NCBI GenBank assembly: GCA_013002375.1
Contig: JABDJW010000182.1
Location: 1-11,631 of the forward strand
From: Acidimicrobiales bacterium
Lineage (GTDB): Bacteria; Actinomycetota; Acidimicrobiia; Acidimicrobiales; SHLQ01
Reading direction: 5' to 3'
DNA: 11,631 nucleotides
Below, in pieces: positions 5,716 to 11,631 of the stretch (position 1 is its first letter; every line of letters starts with the position of its first letter). Both the position numbers and the translations under genes were made by a program. The notes beneath the pieces were generated by a model. It was not told the origin of the DNA, made no database searches, and saw only the letters and a list, made by a program, of their open reading frames with translations.

Positions 5716-7571
5716 CGGGGCCTCGGTGCGTGGAGGTGCTCGTACACCGTCGTCGCGACCGCTTCGGGCAGCCACGAGAGTCGGGTCAGCTCTTCGAGTT
5801 CGGCCGCTTGCACCTTGCGCACGCCGCCGAATTCCTTGATCAGGCGCTTCTTCCGGGCCGGTCCCAGGCCCGGGATGTCATCGAGCACCGACTTGGTCAT
5901 GCGCTTGTCCCGCAGCTGCCGGTGGTACGTGATGGCGAACCGGTGCGATTCATCGCGCAGGCGTTGCAGGAGATACAGCGCCTCGCTCTGCCGGGGTAGC
6001 CGAATCGATTCCGAGCGGCCGGGCACGAAGACTTCTTCGAACTGTTTGGCCAACGAACAGACCGGAATCTCGTCGGAGAGATCGAGCTCGTCCAGCACCC
6101 GGCGGGCCACCGACAGCTGCCCCTTGCCGCCATCGACCACCAGGAGCTGCGGTGGGTAGGCGAACTTCCCCCGTTCTTCGACCGGCTTGGCCCGATCCTC
6201 GACGTAGTTGCGGAACCGCCGGAACAGGACTTCTTCCATCGCGGCGAAATCGTCGTTGCCGTCGACCGTCTTGATCTTGAACCGCCGGTACTCCGACTTC
6301 TTTGCCAGGCCATCCTCGACCACGACCATCGACCCGACGTAGTCGGTGCCCTGGATGTGGCTCATGTCGTAACACTCGATCCGCAGTGGCGCCTCGGGCA
6401 GCCCGAGGTACTCTTGGAGCTCGTTCAGGGCCCGGCTGCGGCTGTTGTGATCGGTGGCGCGCTTCATGCGGTGCCGGTTGAAGGATTCGGTTGCGTTGCG
6501 GGTGACGGTTTCCTGCAGCGAACGCTTCTCGCCCCGCTGGGGGACGCGGATGGCCACCTTCGAGCCCCGGGAATGACTCAACCATTCCTCGTACAGCGCC
6601 TGGGCCTCGGGCAACTCCGGCACGAACACCGTCTTCGGTTCGCCCATCGGGTTGTCGTCGAAGTACAGCCGTTCGAGCACCTTGGCCACCAGCTCGCCGC
6701 CGACCAGTTCCTCCACCTTGTCGATGAGGAATCCGCGCCGACCGACGACCCGGCCCTTGCGCACGAAGAACACCTGCACTGCGGCCTCGAGTTCATCGTC
6801 GGCCAGTCCGATCACATCGAAGTCCTCATTGCGGGTACCGACCATTTGCTGCTTCTCGATGGCCTTGCGCACTGCGGTGAGCCGGTCGCGCATGCGGGCG
6901 GCCAACTCGAACTCGAGCGTCGCGGCCGCTTCTTCCATCTGCGCTTCGAGATCGGCGATCACATCGTCGGTGTCGCCCTCCAGGAAGGAGAGCAGCTTGT
7001 CGACCAGGTCGCGGTATTCGTCGGGCTCGATCTCGCCGACGCACGGCCCCGCACACTTCTCGATGTGGAACAGCAGGCACGGCTTGCCCAGCTTGGCGTG
7101 ATTGTTGAACTTGTTGTCGCTGCAGGTGCGGATCGGAAAGGTGCGCAGCAACAGGTCGAGCGTCTCGCGGATGGCGTAGGCATGGCCGTAGGGGCCGAAG
7201 TAACGGTTTCCCTTCTTGCGTTTGCCCCGGATCACCATCGCCCGCGGCCACTCGTCGATCAGGGTGACCGCCAGGAACGGATAGGACTTGTCGTCCATGT
7301 AGCGGATGTTGAACCGCGGCTTGTGCCGTTGAATGAGGCTGTATTCGAGCAGGAGGGCGTCGACCTCGTTGTCGACCTGAATCCACTCGACGGTCTCGGC
7401 GGCCGCCACCATGGCCGCGGTCCGGGCCGGCAGGTGCTTCTGGAAGTAGTTGCTCAGGCGCGAGCGAAGGCTCTTGGCCTTGCCGACGTAGATGACCCGG
7501 CCCTCGGCATCTTTGAATTGATACGAACCGGGCGTGTCGGGAATCGTGCCGCCCGGCGGTCGCTGCACCAT
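5712..7571 (-). CDS. uvrC: UvrABC excinuclease subunit C
   Basis: Makes both incisions around DNA lesions in nucleotide excision repair after loading by UvrA and UvrB. The 619-residue product is full length with all domains: GIY-YIG nuclease (about 12-92, with GSYQF, VIYVG, Arg38 and Glu76), the four iron-sulfur cysteines Cys150, Cys165, Cys173 and Cys177, a UVR/UvrB-binding segment (about 203-240), and the RNase-H-like nuclease with Asp402 (YDMSHIQGT), Asp480 (VVDGGKGQL) and His543. It ends in helix-hairpin-helix motifs (DIPGLGPARKKRLIKEFG, 565-582). The ATG at 7571 is the natural family start. No Shine-Dalgarno is evident, and a TAGCTT box 6 bases upstream suggests a leaderless transcript. 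It heads a minus-strand run with the hydrolase overlapping its stop. Confidence 0.97.
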   Translation of the reverse strand: MVQRPPGGTIPDTPGSYQFKDAEGRVIYVGKAKSLRSRLSNYFQKHLPARTAAMVAAAETVEWIQVDNEVDALLLEYSLIQRHKPRFNIRYMDDKSYPFLAVTLIDEWPRAMVIRGKRKKGNRYFGPYGHAYAIRETLDLLLRTFPIRTCSDNKFNNHAKLGKPCLLFHIEKCAGPCVGEIEPDEYRDLVDKLLSFLEGDTDDVIADLEAQMEEAAATLEFELAARMRDRLTAVRKAIEKQQMVGTRNEDFDVIGLADDELEAAVQVFFVRKGRVVGRRGFLIDKVEELVGGELVAKVLERLYFDDNPMGEPKTVFVPELPEAQALYEEWLSHSRGSKVAIRVPQRGEKRSLQETVTRNATESFNRHRMKRATDHNSRSRALNELQEYLGLPEAPLRIECYDMSHIQGTDYVGSMVVVEDGLAKKSEYRRFKIKTVDGNDDFAAMEEVLFRRFRNYVEDRAKPVEERGKFAYPPQLLVVDGGKGQLSVARRVLDELDLSDEIPVCSLAKQFEEVFVPGRSESIRLPRQSEALYLLQRLRDESHRFAITYHRQLRDKRMTKSVLDDIPGLGPARKKRLIKEFGGVRKVQAAELEELTRLSWLPEAVATTVYEHLHAPRPR

Positions 7572-7649
7572 TCGGCCAAGCTACCGGCTCAAGAACCAAG
7601 GAATTGCGCCGATTGCACGAATGAACGTCTCGACAACGAAAGCGCGCCC
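7572..7649. other. Divergent intergenic region between uvrC and pseB
   Basis: These 78 bases separate the minus-strand repair run from the plus-strand nonulosonate operon and must hold both promoters if each starts here. A minus-strand -10-like box is visible next to uvrC. On the plus strand there is no convincing -10; only a weak GAAAG (7638-7642) precedes the pseB ATG. No tRNA, operator palindrome or terminator was recognised. Confidence 0.55.
7578..7583 (-). promoter_or_regulatory. Candidate leaderless -10 element for uvrC
   Basis: TAGCTT on the minus strand matches TANNNT and ends exactly 6 bases before the uvrC ATG. That is the spacing expected if transcription begins at the A of the start codon. 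No good -35 and no Shine-Dalgarno are seen, both consistent with leaderless actinobacterial genes. This is an inference from spacing alone. Confidence 0.38.
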
Positions 7650-8636
7650 ATGGACAGCTCTCCCAAACTCGATCTCTCCGGAAAGACGATCTTGCTGACC
7701 GGTGGTACCGGGTCGTTCGGCCATGCCTTCACCCAACGCATCATCGACGAGTTTCCCACTGCCACGCTGCGCATCTTTTCTCGGGACGAGCTGAAGCAGT
7801 CCGAGATGGCCACTCGTTTCAACAGCCCCCAACTTCGGTTCTTCATCGGCGACATCCGCAACAAGCAGCGCTTGCTGCGCGCTACCCAGGGCGCGGACAT
7901 CGTGATCCACGCGGCGGCGATGAAGCAGGTTCCGGCCTGCGAGTACAACCCCTTCGAGGCGGTCCAGACCAACATCTTGGGCAGCCAACACGTCGTCGAT
8001 GCCGCGATCGACGCCGGCGTCGAACGGGTCGTGGCCTTGTCGACCGACAAAGCCGTCAACCCGGTGAATCTCTACGGCGCGACCAAGCTCTGCGAAGAGA
8101 AGATCGTGGTGCAAGGCAATGCCTACGCATCGGGCTCCGACACCAAGCTCAGCTGCGTCCGCTACGGCAATGTCGTCGGCTCGCGAGGCTCGGTGGTTCC
8201 GGTGTTCAAACGCATCAAGGAACAAGGCGGCGCCCTGACGGTGACCGATGACCGCATGACTCGCTTCTGGCTCACCCTCGATTCGGCCGTCGATCTGGTG
8301 TTCTACGCCCTCGACAACATGCGCGGCGGCGAAGTGTTCGTCCCTCGAATCCCGTCGATGAAGGTGCTCGACCTGGCCAAGGCCATCGCGCCTGAGCTAC
8401 CGATCGAGATCATCGGCATCCGCCCCGGCGAGAAGCTGCACGAAGTCATGATCACCGCCGACGAAGCCCGCCACACCCTTCGGGTCGGCGACGTGTTCGT
8501 CGTTCTACCGGAGTCGGCCATGTGGACGAAGGGCGTCGACTGGCAAGGTGAAGGCCTCCCCGACGGCTTCGAGTACAGCAGCGGCGCGAACGACGAGTGG
8601 TTGACCACCGACCAATTGGTGGAGATGCTCGGATGA
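7650..8636 (+). CDS. pseB: UDP-N-acetylglucosamine 4,6-dehydratase/5-epimerase (inverting)
   Basis: First enzyme of pseudaminic acid synthesis: removes water from UDP-GlcNAc and inverts C5 to give the 4-keto-6-deoxy-L-arabino sugar, using bound NADP. The 328-residue product is an extended short-chain dehydrogenase with GGTGSFG (18-24), FSRDELKQSEM (43-53), HAAAMKQVPACEYNP (87-101) and the catalytic set Thr132-Asp133-Lys134 with Tyr142 and Lys146. The Asp-Lys pair in STDKA and the MKQVP segment are typical of PseB-type inverting dehydratases and argue against membrane-bound FlaA1/WbpM-type enzymes; no membrane segment is present. Start ATG 7650 begins just before the conserved fold; a frame open further upstream is antisense to uvrC. 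It leads a four-gene operon and overlaps pseC by ATGA. Confidence 0.93.
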   Translation: MDSSPKLDLSGKTILLTGGTGSFGHAFTQRIIDEFPTATLRIFSRDELKQSEMATRFNSPQLRFFIGDIRNKQRLLRATQGADIVIHAAAMKQVPACEYNPFEAVQTNILGSQHVVDAAIDAGVERVVALSTDKAVNPVNLYGATKLCEEKIVVQGNAYASGSDTKLSCVRYGNVVGSRGSVVPVFKRIKEQGGALTVTDDRMTRFWLTLDSAVDLVFYALDNMRGGEVFVPRIPSMKVLDLAKAIAPELPIEIIGIRPGEKLHEVMITADEARHTLRVGDVFVVLPESAMWTKGVDWQGEGLPDGFEYSSGANDEWLTTDQLVEMLG

Positions 8637-9715
8637 TCCCGTACGGCCGCCAGTCGATATCGGCTGATGACATCGAGGCCGTCGTCAAGGTTCTGCAGGG
8701 CGACTGGCTGACCCAGGGTCCCGCGATCGATCGATTCGAAGAGCTGATCGCGGCCAAGACCGAAGCGCGCTACTGCGTGGCCTTCGCCAACGGCACTGCC
8801 GCTTTGCACGCCGCCGCGGCGGCCGCCGGGCTCGGCCCAGGCGACACCGTGGCCACCACGCCGTTGACTTTTGCGGCCAGCGGTGCATGCGCCCGGTACG
8901 TGGGCGCCGACCTCACCCTGATCGACATCGACCCGGACACACTCTGCATCGACCTCGAGAAGATGCCGCCGGGCCTCGACGCCATCGTGCCCATGCACTA
9001 CGGCGGACTGCCCGTCGACCTCGAAGCGATGCCCTACCGACCTCGGGTGGTCATCGAAGACGCGGCCCACGCGATCGGTGCTCGCACTGCCGATGGCCCG
9101 GTGGGCAACTGCGCGCACAGCGACATGACGATCTTCTCCTTTCACCCCGTGAAGACCATCACCAGCGCCGAGGGTGGCGCCGTCACCACCAACGACACCG
9201 ACCTGGCCGATGCCATGCGGACCTTTCGGCACCACGGGGTGCAGCGCCGACCCGAAGAAGGCGCGTGGTACTACGAGATCCCCGAGGTCGGCTACAACTA
9301 CCGAATCACCGACATGCAGGCCGCGCTGGGCGAGTCGCAGCTGCACCGACTGGACCAGTTCATCGCCCGCCGCAACGAAATCGCGGCCCGCTATCGCGCC
9401 GAGCTGGCCGATCTGCCCCTCACGCTGCCCCGTGAGCCCGACTCCCCCGTCGTGCACGGCCGCCACCTCTTTCCGATCCAGGTCGACGAGCGCCGTCGCG
9501 TGCACGAAGAGCTCAAGGCGCTGGGCGTTGGCACTCAGGTGCACTATGTGCCGCTGTACCGCCATCGGGCCTACGTCGGCGCGGCCGTCACCCCCGAGCA
9601 GTTTCCCCATTGCGAAGCCGCCTACCAGCGGCTGCTGTCGCTGCCGATGTTCCCCGATCTGACCGAGGCCGAGCAAGGCCGGGTCGTGGCCGCCCTCGAG
9701 ACGGTGCTGCGATGA
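8633..9715 (+). CDS. pseC: UDP-4-keto-6-deoxy-sugar aminotransferase (PseC/DegT family)
   Basis: A PLP-dependent aminotransferase expected to add the 4-amino group to the PseB product, giving UDP-4-amino-4,6-dideoxy-N-acetyl-altrosamine. The 360-residue product has the DegT/DnrJ/EryC1 layout: the N-terminal PYGRQSISADDIEAV (3-17), substrate-loop GDWLTQGP (23-30), FANGTAALHAA (51-61), Asp143 in IEDAAHAIGA that contacts the PLP ring nitrogen, and Lys174 in FSFHPVKTITSAEGGAV as the PLP Schiff-base lysine. The end VHYVPLYRHRAY and LSLPMFPDLTEAE are also typical. The ATG at 8633 overlaps the pseB stop and has GGAG 8 bases upstream. The PseC assignment over other sugar aminotransferases rests on its pseB and pseI neighbours. 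Confidence 0.9.
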   Translation: MIPYGRQSISADDIEAVVKVLQGDWLTQGPAIDRFEELIAAKTEARYCVAFANGTAALHAAAAAAGLGPGDTVATTPLTFAASGACARYVGADLTLIDIDPDTLCIDLEKMPPGLDAIVPMHYGGLPVDLEAMPYRPRVVIEDAAHAIGARTADGPVGNCAHSDMTIFSFHPVKTITSAEGGAVTTNDTDLADAMRTFRHHGVQRRPEEGAWYYEIPEVGYNYRITDMQAALGESQLHRLDQFIARRNEIAARYRAELADLPLTLPREPDSPVVHGRHLFPIQVDERRRVHEELKALGVGTQVHYVPLYRHRAYVGAAVTPEQFPHCEAAYQRLLSLPMFPDLTEAEQGRVVAALETVLR

Positions 9716-10767
9716 AACTGTCTCCCGGCCGCATTCGGTTTGGCAAGCGCGAAGTCGGCGACGGCGCACCGTGCTACGTGATCGCGGAAGCCGGCGCCAA
9801 CCACAACCGCGACCTCGACATGGCGAAGGCCCTGATCGATGCCGCCGCCGCAGCCAAGGCCGATGCGGTGAAGTTTCAGACGTACAGCGGTGCGACCCTC
9901 TACAGCACCAAGGCGCCCGACTTCGAGTATCTCGCCGACCTCACCGACAAGAAGCCTCACGAACTACTCGAGGACATCTCGCTCCCGCGAGAGTGGCAGC
10001 CGGAGCTGGCCGAGTACTGCGGAGACCGCATCGACTTCCTGTCTTCACCGTTCGACCGCCAAGCGGTCGACGAACTCGATGCACTGGACGTTCCCGCGTT
10101 CAAGATCGCCAGCTTCGAATTGGTCGATCTTCCGTTCATCGAATACACCGCGAGCAAGGGTCGTCCCCTCATCTTGTCGACCGGCATGGCCACCATCGGT
10201 GAGATCGACGATGCCATCCAGGCGGCCCGTAACGCCGGCGCGACCGACCTCGCACTCCTGCAGTGCGCTTCGCTCTACCCATCACCGCCGTCAATCATCA
10301 ACCTCCGCTCGATTCCGGCGCTCAAGGCCGCGTTCGGCGTGCCGGTCGGGCTGTCCGATCACACCCTTGGCACGCACATCTCATCGGCATCGATCGCCAT
10401 CGGGGCCAACGTGATCGAGAAGCACTTCACCCTCGACCGTTCGCTCGAAGGCCCGGACCACTCCTTTGCCATCGAACCGGCTGAACTCCGGAACCTGGTC
10501 GATCATGTGCGCGATGTCGAGGCTGCGCTCGGCGATGGCGTCAAGCGAGGCCCATCACCCGAAGAAGACGAGGAGATGTACGCCAAGGCCCGCCGGTCGA
10601 TCGTGGCCGCGACGGAGATTCCGGCCGGTTCGGTCATTCGCCGCGACCAGTTGACGGTGAAACGGCCGGGTCACGGCATTGCACCGAAGTTCATCGAGGC
10701 CCTCGTCGGGCGCACCGCCACCAGCGACATCGAATACGACGACATCATCACCTGGGACATGCTGTGA
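9712..10767 (+). CDS. pseI: Pseudaminic acid synthase (NeuB family)
   Basis: Condenses a 6-deoxy-diacetamido hexose with phosphoenolpyruvate to form a nine-carbon nonulosonic acid. The 351-residue product has the family length: a TIM barrel (about 18-280) and a C-terminal SAF/antifreeze-like domain (about 294-351). Visible are the motif IAEAGANHN (24-32), DAVKFQTY (51-58), His217 in LSDHTLG and His238 in EKHFTLDR as metal ligands, and Arg318 in KRPGHGI for substrate contact from the SAF domain. The stretch ASFELVDLPFIEYTASKG (133-150) looks like PseI and unlike NeuB of true sialic acid; together with pseB this favours pseudaminic acid. The ATG at 9712 overlaps the pseC stop (ATGA), and the stop overlaps the next gene (GTGA). 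Confidence 0.92.
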   Translation: MKLSPGRIRFGKREVGDGAPCYVIAEAGANHNRDLDMAKALIDAAAAAKADAVKFQTYSGATLYSTKAPDFEYLADLTDKKPHELLEDISLPREWQPELAEYCGDRIDFLSSPFDRQAVDELDALDVPAFKIASFELVDLPFIEYTASKGRPLILSTGMATIGEIDDAIQAARNAGATDLALLQCASLYPSPPSIINLRSIPALKAAFGVPVGLSDHTLGTHISSASIAIGANVIEKHFTLDRSLEGPDHSFAIEPAELRNLVDHVRDVEAALGDGVKRGPSPEEDEEMYAKARRSIVAATEIPAGSVIRRDQLTVKRPGHGIAPKFIEALVGRTATSDIEYDDIITWDML

Positions 10768-11528
10768 GCCCGGTGGCGACCCAGCCCGGTTCCGTCGCCG
10801 CCGTCATTCAAGCCCGAATGGGCTCCACCCGGCTGCCCGGGAAGGTCCTTCGTCCGCTTCACGGCCGGCCGGTTCTCGACTGGGTCATTCGAGCGGCCCG
10901 CCAGGCCGAGGGCGTCGAGCACGTCATCGTGGCCACGACCACCGAGGCCGACGACGATGTGGTCGCCGCCCACGCCGCTTCCGCAGGCGTATCGGTCGTG
11001 CGCGGCTCGGTCGACGACGTCCTCAGCCGATTTCTCCTGGCCGCCGACGTGCCGGACGCCGATGGGCGCGTGCCTGACGGCATAGTACGACTCACCGCCG
11101 ATTGCCCCTTGCTCGACCCGGCCCTGATCGCCACCGTGGCCGCCGCCTGGCGAGCGAGCGGTGTCGACTACGCCAGCACGATCACCCCCCGATGCCTCCC
11201 CCGGGGCCTCGACGTGGAGCTGATCAGCCGGCGATCGCTGTTCGAGATCGATCAAGTGGCCCAAGGCGTCGACCGGACCCACGTAACGAGCTTCGTGTAT
11301 CGAAACCCGTCGCGGTTTTCGATCCTGGGGGTGACCGTTCACCCGGCCGCCGATGACCTTCGGGTCACGCTCGACACCGTCGAGGACGCCCGGCTTCTCG
11401 ACGCCCTCACCGAGCGCCTCGGCGATCGCCCACCGGCCTGGACCGACGTCGTCGCCGTCCTGCGGGGCGACGCCGGCATGCGTTCGCTCAACGCGAACGT
11501 CCGGCAGAAGGCCCTGGCCGAGGGCTAG
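10764..11528 (+). CDS. SpsF/CMP-KDO-synthetase-like nucleotidyltransferase, probable nonulosonate activating enzyme
   Basis: A 254-residue cytidylyltransferase-fold protein of the SpsF type (COG1861-like). The nucleotide-binding signature IQARMGSTRLPGKVL lies at 15-29. Other family landmarks are VIVATTTEADDD (54-65), RLTADCPLLDP (109-119, metal-binding Asp113), PRGLDVELISRRSL (146-159), HVTSFVYRNP (173-182) and RVTLDTVEDARLL (200-212). Its last place in the pseB-pseC-pseI operon suggests it makes the CMP-activated sugar, the PseF step. However, PseF proper is a NeuA-like family, so the assignment is by context. In Bacillus sps operons an SpsF lies beside the NeuB-like SpsE, a useful parallel. 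The GTG at 10764 overlaps the pseI stop; a GTG three codons later is also possible. It ends at the TAG 11526-11528. Confidence 0.82.
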   Translation: MSPVATQPGSVAAVIQARMGSTRLPGKVLRPLHGRPVLDWVIRAARQAEGVEHVIVATTTEADDDVVAAHAASAGVSVVRGSVDDVLSRFLLAADVPDADGRVPDGIVRLTADCPLLDPALIATVAAAWRASGVDYASTITPRCLPRGLDVELISRRSLFEIDQVAQGVDRTHVTSFVYRNPSRFSILGVTVHPAADDLRVTLDTVEDARLLDALTERLGDRPPAWTDVVAVLRGDAGMRSLNANVRQKALAEG

Positions 11529-11631
11529 CTCCAGACGAGCTGAGCGACTCCGTCGGCGGTCGCCTCGGGCTCGGGCTCCCCGAGCTGTTCGGGCCCTGCC
11601 GCCGATCCTCGGTAGCCGAGCAATCGATAGC
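11525..11631 (-). CDS. Possible C-terminal end of a convergent gene, truncated by the window edge
   Basis: On the minus strand one frame is open from the window edge for 34 codons and ends at TAG 11527-11525, giving a C-terminus ending in DGVAQLVWS. About three quarters of its third positions are G or C, as expected for a gene in this genome, but a second frame on the same strand is similarly GC-rich, so this is weak support. Its stop shares two bases with the stop of the plus-strand SpsF-like gene. Too little is visible to name a family. It could equally be noncoding DNA. Confidence 0.3.
   Translation of the reverse strand, partial: YRLLGYRGSAAGPEQLGEPEPEATADGVAQLVWS
11569..11585. other. 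Small hairpin 41 bases after the nonulosonate operon
   Basis: GCTCGGG and CCCGAGC form a perfect 7-bp stem around a CTC loop. Its position would suit a terminator for the plus-strand operon, but no T-run follows and it lies inside the possible convergent reading frame. It may simply reflect GC-rich coding sequence. Confidence 0.25.

Noticed and set aside
6357..7649. N-terminal extension of pseB by 431 codons
   Set aside because: The frame is open only because it is antisense to uvrC; PseB similarity begins just after ATG 7650.
8303..9769. 488-codon minus-strand frame opposite pseB and pseC
   Set aside because: Antisense to two well-supported genes with intact catalytic motifs; no family features in the translation.
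1..11631. tRNA, rRNA, riboswitch, CRISPR, insertion sequence or attachment site
   Set aside because: None recognised; nearly all bases lie in ordinary chromosomal genes, and the only repeats are inside the GAPDH tail.

Overview
The window is a compact, GC-rich bacterial segment. Many genes start with GTG, and adjacent genes repeatedly overlap by 4 bases (ATGA or GTGA). The gene set uvrC / rapZ / gap-pgk-tpiA, together with the RapZ and UvrC sequences, points to an actinobacterium (Actinomycetota). Acidimicrobiia is my best guess, but this rests on recalled gene order and protein style, not on a search. Almost every base is coding; the only intergenic stretches are short (about 80 bases or less).

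Minus strand, bases 1-7571, read right to left: uvrC (excision-repair endonuclease), an alpha/beta hydrolase, a class I SAM methyltransferase, rapZ (nucleotide-binding regulator), then the lower-glycolysis genes gap, pgk and tpiA, closed by a hairpin just past tpiA. uvrC-hydrolase-methyltransferase and gap-pgk are joined by 4-base overlaps. rapZ ends 12 bases before gap, and its stop codon sits inside the gap ribosome binding site. The yvcK and whiA genes that commonly lie between rapZ and gap in actinobacteria are not here. The GAPDH is the oddest protein: an ordinary catalytic body followed by a 76-residue, histone-H1-like Lys/Ala tail that contains a tandem repeat.

Plus strand, bases 7650-11528: a four-gene operon, divergent from uvrC across a 78-base gap, for a sialic-acid-like nonulosonic sugar, best read as pseudaminic acid. 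The genes are pseB (UDP-GlcNAc 4,6-dehydratase/5-epimerase), pseC (PLP aminotransferase), pseI (NeuB-family synthase) and an SpsF-type nucleotidyltransferase in the place of the CMP-sugar activating enzyme. All three junctions are 4-base overlaps. The acetyltransferase (PseH) and UDP-sugar hydrolase (PseG) steps are not in the window. The operon runs head-on into a possible minus-strand reading frame whose stop codon overlaps the stop of the last gene.

No RNA genes, insertion sequences, CRISPR arrays or phage features were seen. The most notable items are the histone-like GAPDH tail, the partial nonulosonate operon with an SpsF-type transferase, and the rearranged uvrC-rapZ-gap neighbourhood with an uncharacterised hydrolase/methyltransferase pair.
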